DNA from: Opitutaceae bacterium
Lineage (GTDB): Bacteria; Verrucomicrobiota; Verrucomicrobiia; Opitutales; Opitutaceae
Direction of reading: 5' to 3'
NCBI GenBank assembly: GCA_016711225.1
Contig: JADJTK010000001.1
Location: forward strand, 248,001 to 312,000
Length of the DNA: 64,000 bases
Shown here: positions 1 through 6,877 of the stretch, one piece after another
How positions within the stretch are numbered: position 1 is the stretch's first letter
Layout: each line of letters starts with the position of its first letter
The notes under the pieces: generated by a model
What the model was told of the DNA's origin: nothing
Databases searched by the model: none
The model's input: the letters and a program-made list of their open reading frames with translations, nothing else
Position numbers and translations under genes: made by a program

Positions 1-127
1 CAGTCTCCATCAGGTACCAAAGCGCATACTCGAGACCGAGCATCCACCCGGCGGAGTAAGACGCCTCAGATATCTCGCCCATCGCAATCGTGAGCGCCTG
101 TTGGTCGGTGGTGAGATCGTGGAACAT
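1..127 (-). CDS. Hypothetical cassette protein (partial at left edge)
   Basis: This is the first 42 codons of a minus-strand gene that runs off the window. It starts MFHDLTTDQQALTIAMGEIS and continues with an aromatic, Leu-rich stretch (SAGWMLGLEYALWYL). The ATG at 125-127 lies nine bases from the attC core at 136-142, the same spacing as in the other cassettes, which supports the start. The family was not recognised. Confidence 0.6.
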   Translation of the reverse strand, partial: MFHDLTTDQQALTIAMGEISEASYSAGWMLGLEYALWYLMET

Positions 128-135
128 CTTCTTTC

Positions 136-226
136 GCCCAACGCATCAGCTCAGCCACGCCGAACTGACAAATATTGATTGGAAGGCGGACATTATAGAG
201 GCGTTGGATGTGGCGTATGGTTAGGT
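136..226 (-). repeat. attC recombination site 1
   Basis: Cores are GCCCAAC (136-142) and GTTAGGT (220-226), 91 bp overall. Both cores match the RYYYAAC/GTTRRRY consensus. The inner words 'atcagctcagccacgccg' and 'gattggaag' are shared with the other sites. Confidence 0.8.
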
Positions 227-241
227 CAGGTTTTCCGTCGC

Positions 242-664
242 TCATTTCGGGACTCTTGCATGATCGCTCTCAGGTGGCGCCCCCCAGCTCCCGTCAGCGC
301 GCTGCTTCCAAGCCCAACCTGCGCCCTTCGAGAGGGGAAGAAAACTGCTCGCCGGCTGGTTTGCAGTGACCACGGCAGCATGCACCTTCTGCTGCTCGGC
401 GATCGGACGCAATGCCGCCCAAACCTGCTCAACTTCGGACCACAGCTTCGCCATATCTTGGAAACTGATGGTCGTCTCGTACTGGAGCGAAACTGCTGGC
501 TCATCGCTGCCATGCAAAGTCGTGCGCGTGATCGATAGCACCTTGATCTCTTTACCTGACGCTAGGCGAAGGACAGACGGAGCATCCTTGACCGGCTCTC
601 CACCGGCCAACGCGGTGCAAACGAAGATACCGAAGAGGAGCGCAGTGCAAATAGTGTGTTTCAT
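242..664 (-). CDS. Exported hypothetical cassette protein
   Basis: 140 aa. The N-terminus (MKHTICTALLFGIFVCTALAGG) is a clear Sec signal peptide, so the product is probably periplasmic. The mature part has no motif I recognise; it contains Trp-rich segments (MAKLWSEVEQVW, GWAWKQRADGSWG). The start at 664 lies three bases from attC 2 and the stop lies just before attC 1, so the gene fills one cassette. No promoter of its own is evident. Cassette genes usually depend on an upstream array promoter, but none is visible here. Confidence 0.7.
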   Translation of the reverse strand: MKHTICTALLFGIFVCTALAGGEPVKDAPSVLRLASGKEIKVLSITRTTLHGSDEPAVSLQYETTISFQDMAKLWSEVEQVWAALRPIAEQQKVHAAVVTANQPASSFLPLSKGAGWAWKQRADGSWGAPPESDHARVPK

Positions 665-667
665 AGG

Positions 668-758
668 ACCTAACGCATCAGTTCAGACACGCCGGGCCGT
701 GGACTCCGAGTTCGGAGGCGACACTTTACCGGCGTTGTTCTGTGACGACTTGTTCGGC
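668..758 (-). repeat. attC recombination site 2
   Basis: Cores are ACCTAAC (668-674) and GTTCGGC (752-758; one deviation from GTTRRRY), 91 bp. The coding sequence of the next cassette gene runs into this site and stops at 683. Confidence 0.75.
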
Positions 759-1133
759 TCTGTCTTTATTTCTTTCTGAAATATCGTCGGCAACGGTTCT
801 TGTTTCAAGACACCATTCCATCCTACAATAACGTCAGACCAATCTGCCGAAAACAAGAATTCCGCACCCACGCATACGCAATGAGGTGATGGGTGTTCGA
901 GCAGGATGCTATGTGCAGTAGCTTCCCTTCCGGTCACGAAACCCAGAACACTATAAGCAATATGTATTCGCCCGACGGGATATTCGCTAGATAACCGTGA
1001 CAACATTACAACCCCGCTCTTGTGTATTTTCAAAACTTCACCGGTCTCTGCGCGATAGTTTCCAACGAAGGTGCGTCACGCATCCGCTCAAGATGAACGC
1101 TGTGCTGAGAAGAAAGGGAAGAAAGCGGTGCAT
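683..1133 (-). CDS. Cassette lipoprotein, frameshifted
   Basis: Two overlapping frames together make one protein. An ATG at 1133 opens MHRFLPFLLSTAFILSGC, a lipoprotein signal peptide with an LSGC lipobox, but this frame stops near 1041. The neighbouring frame reads RTFVGNYRAETGEVLKIHKS and continues to 683. A single-base change between about 1070 and 1085 would join them into a ~150 aa outer-membrane or periplasmic lipoprotein. The start at 1133 is five bases from attC 3, the usual cassette spacing. The C-terminal tail (NKSSQNNAGKVSPPN) is encoded within attC 2. It is either a real frameshift or a sequencing error. No family recognised. Confidence 0.55.
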
Positions 1134-1137
1134 ATCA

Positions 1138-1227
1138 GCCGAACGATTCAGGTGTGCCATGCCGGATGCCGGGTGACGATTGGAAGAACGACGTGATCCC
1201 GGCATTGGCACTGGTGTCTTGTTAGGC
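1138..1227 (-). repeat. attC recombination site 3
   Basis: Cores are GCCGAAC (1138-1144, one deviation) and GTTAGGC (1221-1227), 90 bp. The TAA stop of the neighbouring gene lies inside the GTTAGGC core. Confidence 0.8.
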
Positions 1228-1716
1228 TTCTGTCTGGATATACTTTCCATATACAGCGTCTCGCCATGCCAGCAAATCTGGCATCAATCCGGAGAAATGT
1301 GGGTATCCCATCTCATGCAAACAATTCGTGACGTAATATTCAGCACACGGATCGACTCCGATTGCTAGGAGGGGGGCTTTGGTCGTTGCTCGTATGGGTT
1401 CAGGATCCTCCGCGTGCTTCCAGCAATTCGCCACGGAGTGAAGTACCTGCGCCACCGGCTGGCCTTTTCGGACTGGTCCAAGAACTAGTGCCTCTCCTCG
1501 GAGCGCTCGCAAAATTGCACACACCGATGCTATATAACGCTGAACGGCCACGGAACCAGTCCCCGCCAAATGCTCCATCGGGTCGAAAAGGTCACATAGC
1601 TCGGGATGATTCCAGTCGATGCCGGCATGAGCCGTTTCTAGGTGCCGAGTGATTACCCCTAGGATGTCCGCTAGGTAGTCCTTCTCGAAGTCAACCGAGT
1701 TGAGGGTGATAATCAT
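1222..1716 (-). CDS. Hypothetical cassette protein, cytosolic
   Basis: 164 aa with no signal peptide or membrane segment, so it is probably cytosolic. It starts MIITLNSVDFEKDYLADILG and has a hydrophobic central helix region (VQRYIASVCAILRALRGEAL). The ATG is nine bases from attC 4 and the stop overlaps the core of attC 3, so the whole cassette is one gene. The family was not recognised. Confidence 0.7.
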   Translation of the reverse strand: MIITLNSVDFEKDYLADILGVITRHLETAHAGIDWNHPELCDLFDPMEHLAGTGSVAVQRYIASVCAILRALRGEALVLGPVRKGQPVAQVLHSVANCWKHAEDPEPIRATTKAPLLAIGVDPCAEYYVTNCLHEMGYPHFSGLMPDLLAWRDAVYGKYIQTEA

Positions 1717-1724
1717 TTCTGTAT

Positions 1725-1814
1725 GCCTAACGTCAGAGGTCTGCCGCTCCGGGCAGCCGATCGTGATTGGAAGTCGGACACCTTCCCGGAGTTGGCAGTG
1801 GTGTCTTGTTGGGC
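1725..1814 (-). repeat. attC recombination site 4
   Basis: Cores are GCCTAAC (1725-1731) and GTTGGGC (1808-1814), both full consensus matches, 90 bp. Inner 'gtgattggaagtcgg' is shared with other sites. Confidence 0.8.
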
Positions 1815-2098
1815 CGATTTCTTCTTCTGGAAAAACGTGTGTGAAATGTGGAGGAAAGCAGTGCCACTCCGAGATAGAAGAGCACCAGAAGTATCCATGC
1901 TAGTCCGTCCTCAGGCCATATCGCCGCATGCGCACGGAAATGATTCGGGAAGACAAGAGCAGTTGGAAAGCAGTAGACGGAGAACGGAACCGGAAATCGA
2001 AAACAACACACGAGCAACCCAAGTAGCACAACGTGCGGAATGACGACCAATGAGAGCGCGTGCCAAAGGAAGATTCTGGATTTCTGCTCGCGGTTCAT
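1733..2098 (-). CDS. Small membrane protein of cassette array
   Basis: 121 aa. Hydrophobic segments at about residues 12-32 (HALSLVVIPHVVLLGLLVCC) and 66-82 (AWILLVLFYLGVALLSS) predict two to three transmembrane helices. The last ~25 residues (NKTPLPTPGRCPTSNHD) are encoded by attC 4 itself, so the original stop has been lost or the attC serves as the coding tail. The start is six bases from attC 5. Function unknown. Confidence 0.6.
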   Translation of the reverse strand: MNREQKSRIFLWHALSLVVIPHVVLLGLLVCCFRFPVPFSVYCFPTALVFPNHFRAHAAIWPEDGLAWILLVLFYLGVALLSSTFHTRFSRRRNRPNKTPLPTPGRCPTSNHDRLPGAADL

Positions 2099-2103
2099 TT
2101 TGG

Positions 2104-2193
2104 GCCCAACGCTTCAGGTGTGCCATGCCGGGCGGCAGGCGGTGATTGGAAACCGGGCACTTAACCGGCATTGGCACTGGTGACTTGTTCGCC
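2104..2193 (-). repeat. attC recombination site 5
   Basis: Cores are GCCCAAC (2104-2110) and GTTCGCC (2187-2193), 90 bp. Inner sequence 'tcaggtgtgccatgccgg' is almost the same as in site 3. Confidence 0.8.
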
Positions 2194-2202
2194 CTCCGCT
2201 TC

Positions 2203-2598
2203 TCATCGTTTCAGTCTCCATTCCGATCCTGGCGTCAGGTCCACAAGTCTAAGATGGTTCGATACCCGCTCTACTCGGAAACGAAGCGGAACCAACGGGT
2301 CTCGGATCATCTCTGGTCGAGCAAGGCTCTCACATTCTGGCGTCAGCGTGAGAATTCTCTCATTCAACTTCCAAACACCGGAAACGATGTTTACCCAAGT
2401 ATTTCGATTTTCAGGATCGCTTAGAACCGGCTCCCAACGCATCTCGTACTGGCCGTCGGCTTTTACCGCCAAGCTGCACCAGACGAATCTGGGTAAGCCC
2501 TCCTCAGCATAGCCGCCGACGATGTCCTTCTCGCCCACATGAAGTGTCGCGCAGCTTGTGAGTCCCAACAGAAAGGCAATCGCAGCGAGGATTCTCAT
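2203..2598 (-). CDS. Cassette lipoprotein (internal start of the fused frame)
   Basis: 131 aa starting MRILAAIAFLLGLTSC, a lipoprotein signal peptide with an LTSC lipobox, followed by a compact domain (VGGYAEEGLPRFVWCSLAVK ... NTWVNIVSGVWKLNERIL). Its ATG lies six bases from attC 6, the spacing seen in every other cassette. It is therefore likely the true start of this cassette gene, even though the frame is open further upstream. Function unknown. Confidence 0.6.
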   Translation of the reverse strand: MRILAAIAFLLGLTSCATLHVGEKDIVGGYAEEGLPRFVWCSLAVKADGQYEMRWEPVLSDPENRNTWVNIVSGVWKLNERILTLTPECESLARPEMIRDPLVPLRFRVERVSNHLRLVDLTPGSEWRLKR

Positions 2599-3048
2599 CT
2601 CTTGGCGAACGCTCCGGGTCAGGGACGCCGGGCCTCCGGCTCGGTCGAAGAGGACGGGACGCTTTACCGGCGTTCCCTGTAGTCGCTGGTTCGCCCGGAT
2701 CTTTTCGACTTCTTCCGCCAACTCGATCAACAGGCGGTCCTCTGCCCGTGGCATGATTCGTCGCAGCAGCTCCGCCACAAACACAAGCGCGGCGCATAAC
2801 GCGGTCCCGCCATCAAATAGAAGCACCTTCTTACCCTCAACCGTCGTAAAGATTCCTTCCTCAAATGCTATCCATCCAAAGGAGCAAGCTACGACAAATA
2901 GAACGGCTGCATCATACGAGAATATGCGCTGGCGGCGCTTGATGGAAAGAAGCGCACTTTCGCGCGACTGGTGGATCACAACCCAAACGCAGAGGATCAG
3001 CGCGATAGCACCAGCGCCGAAAAGAACCACGGTCTGATATGTCGTCAT
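2203..3048 (-). CDS. Read-through fusion of two cassette genes across an attC (membrane protein + lipoprotein)
   Basis: 281 aa in one open frame. The first ~115 residues have N-terminal (VVLFGAGAIALILCVWVVI) and further hydrophobic segments (DAAVLFVVACSFGWIAF, GGTALCAALVFVAELL), so it is a three-helix membrane protein. Residues ~117-150 are the translation of attC 6. From Met151 the frame is a second protein with its own lipoprotein signal. The start at 3048 is six bases from attC 7. Either the fusion is translated as one protein or translation restarts at 2598. No known family. Confidence 0.5.
   Translation of the reverse strand: MTTYQTVVLFGAGAIALILCVWVVIHQSRESALLSIKRRQRIFSYDAAVLFVVACSFGWIAFEEGIFTTVEGKKVLLFDGGTALCAALVFVAELLRRIMPRAEDRLLIELAEEVEKIRANQRLQGTPVKRPVLFDRAGGPASLTRSVRQEMRILAAIAFLLGLTSCATLHVGEKDIVGGYAEEGLPRFVWCSLAVKADGQYEMRWEPVLSDPENRNTWVNIVSGVWKLNERILTLTPECESLARPEMIRDPLVPLRFRVERVSNHLRLVDLTPGSEWRLKR
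2604..2695 (-). repeat. attC recombination site 6 (translated in frame)
   Basis: Cores are GGCGAAC (2604-2610) and GTTCGCC (2689-2695), 92 bp. No stop codon occurs in the frame that joins the two flanking cassette genes, so the site is potentially translated. Confidence 0.75.
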
Positions 3049-3053
3049 CTTTT

Positions 3054-3144
3054 GGCGAACGCCTCAGGTCAGCCATGCCGAACTGCGGACTTTATAGTTG
3101 AGGAGGACATCGTAGAGGCATTGCGCTGTAGTGACTGGTTCGCC
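3054..3144 (-). repeat. attC recombination site 7
   Basis: Cores are GGCGAAC (3054-3060) and GTTCGCC (3138-3144), 91 bp, with the shared 'cctcaggtcagccatgccg' inner sequence. Confidence 0.8.
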
Positions 3145-3503
3145 CTTCCTTTTCCGCGATTCATCTTCCAGATGGCGTGAAATACTGTGGCCGTACTCGC
3201 GCCACAAACGGCGTAGATCGAGAGTACGTAGAGCGACTCACTTTTCGGGAAACGGCCCACTAGCCCAAGAACTATCGCGATTCCGAGAAATGCTCCAGCG
3301 AGCACCGAAACCCACCATCTTTCTTTTCCGTTCCGGGCAAGGACGAGATTCAGGGGAACACCGACGAACCAAGTGGCGCTGGCTGTGAATAGAAGGACGA
3401 TCGCCGCCAGGCCAAACGCTTCCGGCGCAAACCTACCGGCGATGACGAAGACCATCGGTATGGCAAGGGGCGCTATCAGGGAGGCGAGAGTAAATCGTTT
3501 CAT
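3069..3503 (-). CDS. Small integral membrane protein of cassette array
   Basis: 144 aa with four predicted transmembrane helices: SLIAPLAIPMVFVIAG, GLAAIVLLFTASATWFVG, WWVSVLAGAFLGIAIVLGLV and YVLSIYAVCGASTATVFHA. The C-terminal tail ANQSLQRNASTMSSS is encoded by attC 7. The start is four bases from attC 8. Small multi-helix proteins of unknown role are frequent in cassette arrays. No family recognised. Confidence 0.65.
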   Translation of the reverse strand: MKRFTLASLIAPLAIPMVFVIAGRFAPEAFGLAAIVLLFTASATWFVGVPLNLVLARNGKERWWVSVLAGAFLGIAIVLGLVGRFPKSESLYVLSIYAVCGASTATVFHAIWKMNRGKGRANQSLQRNASTMSSSTIKSAVRHG

Positions 3504-3506
3504 CTC

Positions 3507-3572
3507 GGCGAACGTCGCAGGTCAGACACGCCGGGGCGCAGCCCCGGCGTTGTCTGTACCGCCTGGTTCTAC
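3507..3572 (-). repeat. attC recombination site 8 (short form)
   Basis: Cores are GGCGAAC (3507-3513) and GTTCTAC (3566-3572, a weaker match), only 66 bp. It contains a GC-rich hairpin 'gccggggc gca gccccggc'. The shorter arm suggests a truncated or different attC subtype. Confidence 0.6.
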
Positions 3573-4063
3573 CTGTTTCTGCTTCTTTTGTTCAGACAGC
3601 CACTCATCGGCAGTCATGAGGTGGACTTTTCCTGCGTTAACGTCGTTCATGACACGCTCCATACTCGCTTCGATGTCGACCTCCGCTGTGCCCCAATTCT
3701 GATCGAGATCCTCCATTTCTCCGACAAAGCGAACGTTCGGATACTCAGGAAACTCCCTTCTCGCATCTTCGATCCGGGAGCAAAGCACTCGAAGCGATTC
3801 GGCGAGGTGGGACTCAAGTCGGACCTCTTCTTCGGTCGTCCTTTCTATCGCTTCCAGCAGGGCGACACGGTCCTGCTCCGGCAAACCTCGAACGTCAAAA
3901 TTGGCAAATGGCGCACAACGTCCGGAGACGTCCAATAACCAGCGCGCTTCAATCTGGCGCTTGCGTCGGGTATCCGGCCAGCGACAGCACGCTGGACGTT
4001 TGAAAGAACCACGTTCGATGCGTGGAACTTGATGGTCTCGGTAAGTGTGATGGTCCCCGACAT
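3522..4063 (-). CDS. Hypothetical cassette protein, frameshifted
   Basis: An ATG at 4063 begins MSGTITLTETIKFHASNVVL in one frame. The neighbouring frame carries a charged, helical C-terminal part (LPEQDRVALLEAIERTTEEE ... NWGTAEVDIEASMERV) ending at 3522. The start at 4063 is seven bases from attC 9, as in the other cassettes, so the two frames are probably one ~175 aa gene split by one frameshift between about 3935 and 3990. Without the shift, the downstream frame opens at 3935. The product looks cytosolic. Its tail enters attC 8. No family recognised. Confidence 0.5.
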
Positions 4064-4069
4064 TTTTGG

Positions 4070-4159
4070 GTAGAACGCATCAGATCATCCACGACGAACC
4101 GCGGACTGTGATTGGAAATCGGGCGTCATAGAGTCGTTGGATGTATCGTCTGGTTAGCC
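4070..4159 (-). repeat. attC recombination site 9
   Basis: Cores are GTAGAAC (4070-4076, two deviations) and GTTAGCC (4153-4159, one deviation), 90 bp. Inner 'gtgattggaaatcggg' matches the other sites. The TAA stop of the neighbouring gene lies in the core. Confidence 0.7.
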
Positions 4160-4585
4160 TCCGTTTTGGTACTGGATGAAATGCCGAGCTTCGTCGCGGA
4201 CCGATACCGCCGCCTTCGCATCTCCTGCGACTTCAGCCAACACCCCCATCAGTACTTCCCTCTCCTCGGCACTTCGATGGGCGTTCAGTATCCGATTCAC
4301 CATATTGACGCCGCTACTTGAAGGGACTCTTCGCAGCGACGCGATCAGCAACTTCTCGTACCGCCCAATGTGCCGCTCAAGCAGATGAACCAAGGGGCCG
4401 GGCATGCCTAGATCCGCATCGGGGTAACGCTCGAAGAACGCGAAGATTTCCGCGAATACCTCTGGGGCGTCGGTATCTTTCTCGATCGGACCGACAATAG
4501 GATAGAGCGAAGCAACCGGAGAATCGTCTCCATCTGGGCTGTAAGCCCGGAGCGCATCCACGAACACCTTGATCGCCGGTTTCAT
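4154..4585 (-). CDS. Hypothetical cassette protein, first cassette of the array
   Basis: 143 aa starting MKPAIKVFVDALRAYSPDGD. The C-terminal half is helical (LVHLLERHIGRYEKLLIASL, EEREVLMGVLAEVAGDAKAA) and suggests a HEAT-like or immunity-type fold, but no family is recognised. A longer frame opens at 4657. I prefer 4585 because it is seven bases from the cassette junction GGCTAAC (4592-4598), as in the other cassettes. The stop overlaps the core of attC 9. Confidence 0.65.
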   Translation of the reverse strand: MKPAIKVFVDALRAYSPDGDDSPVASLYPIVGPIEKDTDAPEVFAEIFAFFERYPDADLGMPGPLVHLLERHIGRYEKLLIASLRRVPSSSGVNMVNRILNAHRSAEEREVLMGVLAEVAGDAKAAVSVRDEARHFIQYQNGG

Positions 4586-4591
4586 TCTTTT

Positions 4592-4598
4592 GGCTAAC
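4592..4598 (-). other. Cassette junction core (possible attI-proximal insertion point)
   Basis: GGCTAAC on the plus strand, GTTAGCC on the minus strand: a core of the same type as the attC cores. It precedes the first cassette, with no complete partner arm to its right. It may mark the insertion point of the array in an attI or a degenerate site. Confidence 0.45.
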
Positions 4599-4698
4599 AG
4601 TAGGGATTCACCTGCACCGCGTTTTACGGCCTCGGTGCGGATGGTTGCTTGGTTCAAGGGGTTGCGAATTTGCAGGGAAGAATTTCTTTCCGGGCGTT

Positions 4699-4959
4699 AT
4701 GCCGACCTCGCCTGCCCGATTTCGGATCTCCATCAAGGACCAGCACACCCGCACCGGTCTCAAAGTCGAGCTCATTGACGCCCCAGGGCCGTGGGGCGAG
4801 CGGCGTTACAAGGTCCGACTGAATGGAAAGCCCGCCGCGAAGGTTCCTGAGGCGACTCTCTCTGAGGTGTTCGACCGCCTGCGGCGTTGGACGGTGAGCC
4901 GGGCGGAGCGCGATGTCACCGGGCCCTACGGCCGGGAGATGAATCGACCGGTGGCCTGA
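4699..4959 (+). CDS. Small hypothetical protein
   Basis: 86 aa, charged and probably cytosolic (RFRISIKDQHTRTGLKVELI ... RRYKVRLNGKPAAKVPEATL). A longer frame opens at 4645, but the ATG at 4699 gives the first plausible N-terminus. It lies where an integron integrase would be expected, but is far too short and has no tyrosine recombinase motif. Function unknown. Confidence 0.5.
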   Translation: MPTSPARFRISIKDQHTRTGLKVELIDAPGPWGERRYKVRLNGKPAAKVPEATLSEVFDRLRRWTVSRAERDVTGPYGREMNRPVA

Positions 4960-5506
4960 ACGGCTGCGCCGTCCAGCTACGCCGGAGACGGGGCGGACGG
5001 TTGACCGGCCGGTTGAGGTTGAAGGTTTAGGTTGAAGGGCGGTTACGGCACCAAAACGGATGATTCCACCACAGAGGACACGGAGGGCACGGAGGACGGA
5101 CGAAGCTCTTGCGAGCTTCGCTACGGGTGGAAGACGCCCCGGCCACCTCGCCGCGGTGGCCTACATGGCTCTTCCGAATCTCTGTGCTCTCCGTGCTCTC
5201 TGTGGTGAAACTTCCGATCCATTGCGTTCATTGGGGCTGCCATCCCCATTCCGAATGTCTTGTCCGCGTTCATCCGCGTGAATCCGTGGTTCCATTTTCC
5301 GGAGGGGTAACCGCAGAGGAACGCGGATAAACGTAGATTGGCGGAGATGCCCTCGGCTCACGCGGAGGTTCCTTCAAGTGCAGAACGTAGAGTGAAGAAG
5401 GCAGAAGGCCGGTGAGGCGGCGCTGGGCCCGACGTTCTGGCGAACGTCGCTACGATCAGAACAAAGGCAGGGACGCCTGCGCCACTCCCTATACCGCCGC
5501 CGCGGC
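4960..5506. repeat. Non-coding region with interspersed inverted repeats
   Basis: No credible gene. Two opposed copies of a 'ccacagagg(a/g)cacggaggg' word lie at 5066-5098 (forward) and 5180-5207 (reverse complement). A second pair built on 'gcgttcatccgcgtgaatccgtgg' lies at 5264-5294, with its inverted partner at 5311-5337. Repeats of this wording are common between genes in large PVC-type genomes, and these look like dispersed or decayed repeat elements. Their position between the cassette array and the first core operon may mark the array boundary. Confidence 0.5.
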
Positions 5507-6877
5507 TCACCTCTTTAGCGGCAGGCTCACCCGGAAGGTTGTGCCCGCAGGGCCGGTGGCCACCAGGGCGAGCTCGGCGCCGATCTGACGGGCGAGCAAC
5601 CGGCTGATCGCCAGTCCGAGCCCTGAGCCTCCCGGGCGCCCGCTGCGCCCGGGCTCGAAGAGCTGGGCACGCTGGGCCTCCGGGATGCCCGCCCCTTCGT
5701 CGGCGACCGCGATGGTGAGGGCTTCGGCCGTGACGGTCAGCGTCACCTCCACGCGCCCGCCGGGGGGCGTGGCGGCGATGGCGTTTTGCACGAGATTGCT
5801 GGCAATCAGGCAGAGCAGGCCGCCGCGGTGACTGTCAAGCAGGCCGGGATACCCCGCCCCGACTGTGAATACCACGCCGTGTTGGGCCGCGGCGGCTTGG
5901 TTGCGCTCGCGGATGGCGGCGGCGAGCTCGTCGCCGGTGAGGTCGTAGCTGGCATTGGCACCGACGTCGCGCAGCAGGGCGACCGTCTCCTGGATCATTT
6001 CCTGCAAGCGCGCGGTATAGCCGGCGGCGCTCTCCCAATCGCTTCCTCCCGGCGCGGCCACGGCGGCGCGCAGCCCGGCCACCGGACCCTGCAGGCCATG
6101 GATGAGGTGCGAGGTGATCTGGCCGAGGGCGGAGGCCTTGGCGGCCAACGTGAGCTCGAAATGCGCGCGGGTGAGCCGGGCGTTGCGCTCGGCGATGGTG
6201 CGTTGGGCGCGGTGCAGGCCGTAGCCGGCGCCCGCCATCACCAGGCCCACCAACAGCCCGCCCAGCGTGAGTGTCACCACCGCCTGGGATCGCAGCCGGG
6301 CGTCGATGGCGGCGAGCTCGCCGGCGAGCGGGCGGGCGTCGATCGAGTAGCGCACGAAGCCGAGCGCGGGACCGGCCGCATCCCGGCGCACGGTCAACAG
6401 CACCTCGAGCACAGGGGCGCGTGGTTGCTCGGGGGCCACGCCGGCGAAATACTGGTCGAGCGGGAAGTCGGGATGGTAGCGCGAGATCGCGCCGCCTGTC
6501 TGCAGCCGTACATAGTCGTCCACCGGCAGCTCGACGAAGAGCTGGTCGGCGGGCACGGCTCCCAGGGTGGAGCCTTCGGTGTCGAAGATGGCGACGGCCA
6601 GCATGCCTTGCTGGTGGGCGCTGCGCAGCAACGTGGTGAGGGGGGAGCGCGGTGTGGTGCTGGAAGTGGGGGCGGAGCCTTCGGCCACCTGCTGCATGGC
6701 GAAGGGCTGGAGCACGGCGGCGTCGCGTTCGACGATGCGGCGGTGGATCTCGGTGCGCAGCTCGGTGCGCGAGCGCAGGACCATCGCCGCGAATACGGCG
6801 AAGAGCAGCAGGCCGGTGAGCAGCGCGGCGAGGGCGAGGGCCAGGGCCGGGCGGCGGTTGGAGGCGGGGCCGGTCAC
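5507..6877 (-). CDS. Membrane-bound sensor histidine kinase
   Basis: 456 aa. Transmembrane helices lie at about residues 12-33 (ALALAALLTGLLLFAVFAAM) and 200-222 (VVTLTLGGLLVGLVMAGAGY), enclosing a periplasmic sensor region. The dimerisation region contains SALGQITSHLIHGLQGP, whose histidine is the likely phosphorylation site in an atypical H-box. The ATPase domain has the N-box (SNLVQNAIAAT), a G1 box (DEGAGIP) and a G2 box (GSGLGLAISRLL). The gene starts with a GTG whose GTGA overlaps the stop of the preceding gene, so translation is coupled. The co-transcribed sigma54 response regulator at 8565-9983 is the probable partner. Confidence 0.85.
   Translation of the reverse strand: MTGPASNRRPALALALAALLTGLLLFAVFAAMVLRSRTELRTEIHRRIVERDAAVLQPFAMQQVAEGSAPTSSTTPRSPLTTLLRSAHQQGMLAVAIFDTEGSTLGAVPADQLFVELPVDDYVRLQTGGAISRYHPDFPLDQYFAGVAPEQPRAPVLEVLLTVRRDAAGPALGFVRYSIDARPLAGELAAIDARLRSQAVVTLTLGGLLVGLVMAGAGYGLHRAQRTIAERNARLTRAHFELTLAAKASALGQITSHLIHGLQGPVAGLRAAVAAPGGSDWESAAGYTARLQEMIQETVALLRDVGANASYDLTGDELAAAIRERNQAAAAQHGVVFTVGAGYPGLLDSHRGGLLCLIASNLVQNAIAATPPGGRVEVTLTVTAEALTIAVADEGAGIPEAQRAQLFEPGRSGRPGGSGLGLAISRLLARQIGAELALVATGPAGTTFRVSLPLKR

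Larger units (their letters stand above)
1..4598 (-). mobile_element. Cluster of integron gene cassettes lacking an integrase (CALIN / integron cassette array)
   Basis: Ten short, unrelated, minus-strand genes are separated by nine imperfectly palindromic sites. Each site begins with a RYYYAAC-like core (GCCCAAC, ACCTAAC, GCCTAAC, GGCGAAC) and ends with a GTTRRRY-like core (GTTAGGT, GTTAGGC, GTTGGGC, GTTCGCC). Eight sites are 90-92 bp long and one is 66 bp. Their inner sequence is shared, with motifs such as 'tcagcca(c/t)gccg' and 'gtgattggaa'. Each gene starts 3-10 bases from the adjoining site and most end inside or beside the next one, as in integron cassettes. The last core, GGCTAAC at 4592-4598, would be the attI-proximal junction. 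No tyrosine integrase is encoded between it and 5507, where intI would be expected. The array continues past the left edge. Base composition is visibly lower in GC than the rest of the window. Confidence 0.85.

Noticed and set aside
1..4598. CRISPR-like repeat array
   Set aside because: The repeats are ~90 bp, imperfect, and separated by open reading frames of 260-500 bases, not 30-bp spacers.
4645..4959. Possible integron integrase beside the first cassette
   Set aside because: Too short (86-104 aa) and lacks the R..H..R..Y residues of tyrosine recombinases.
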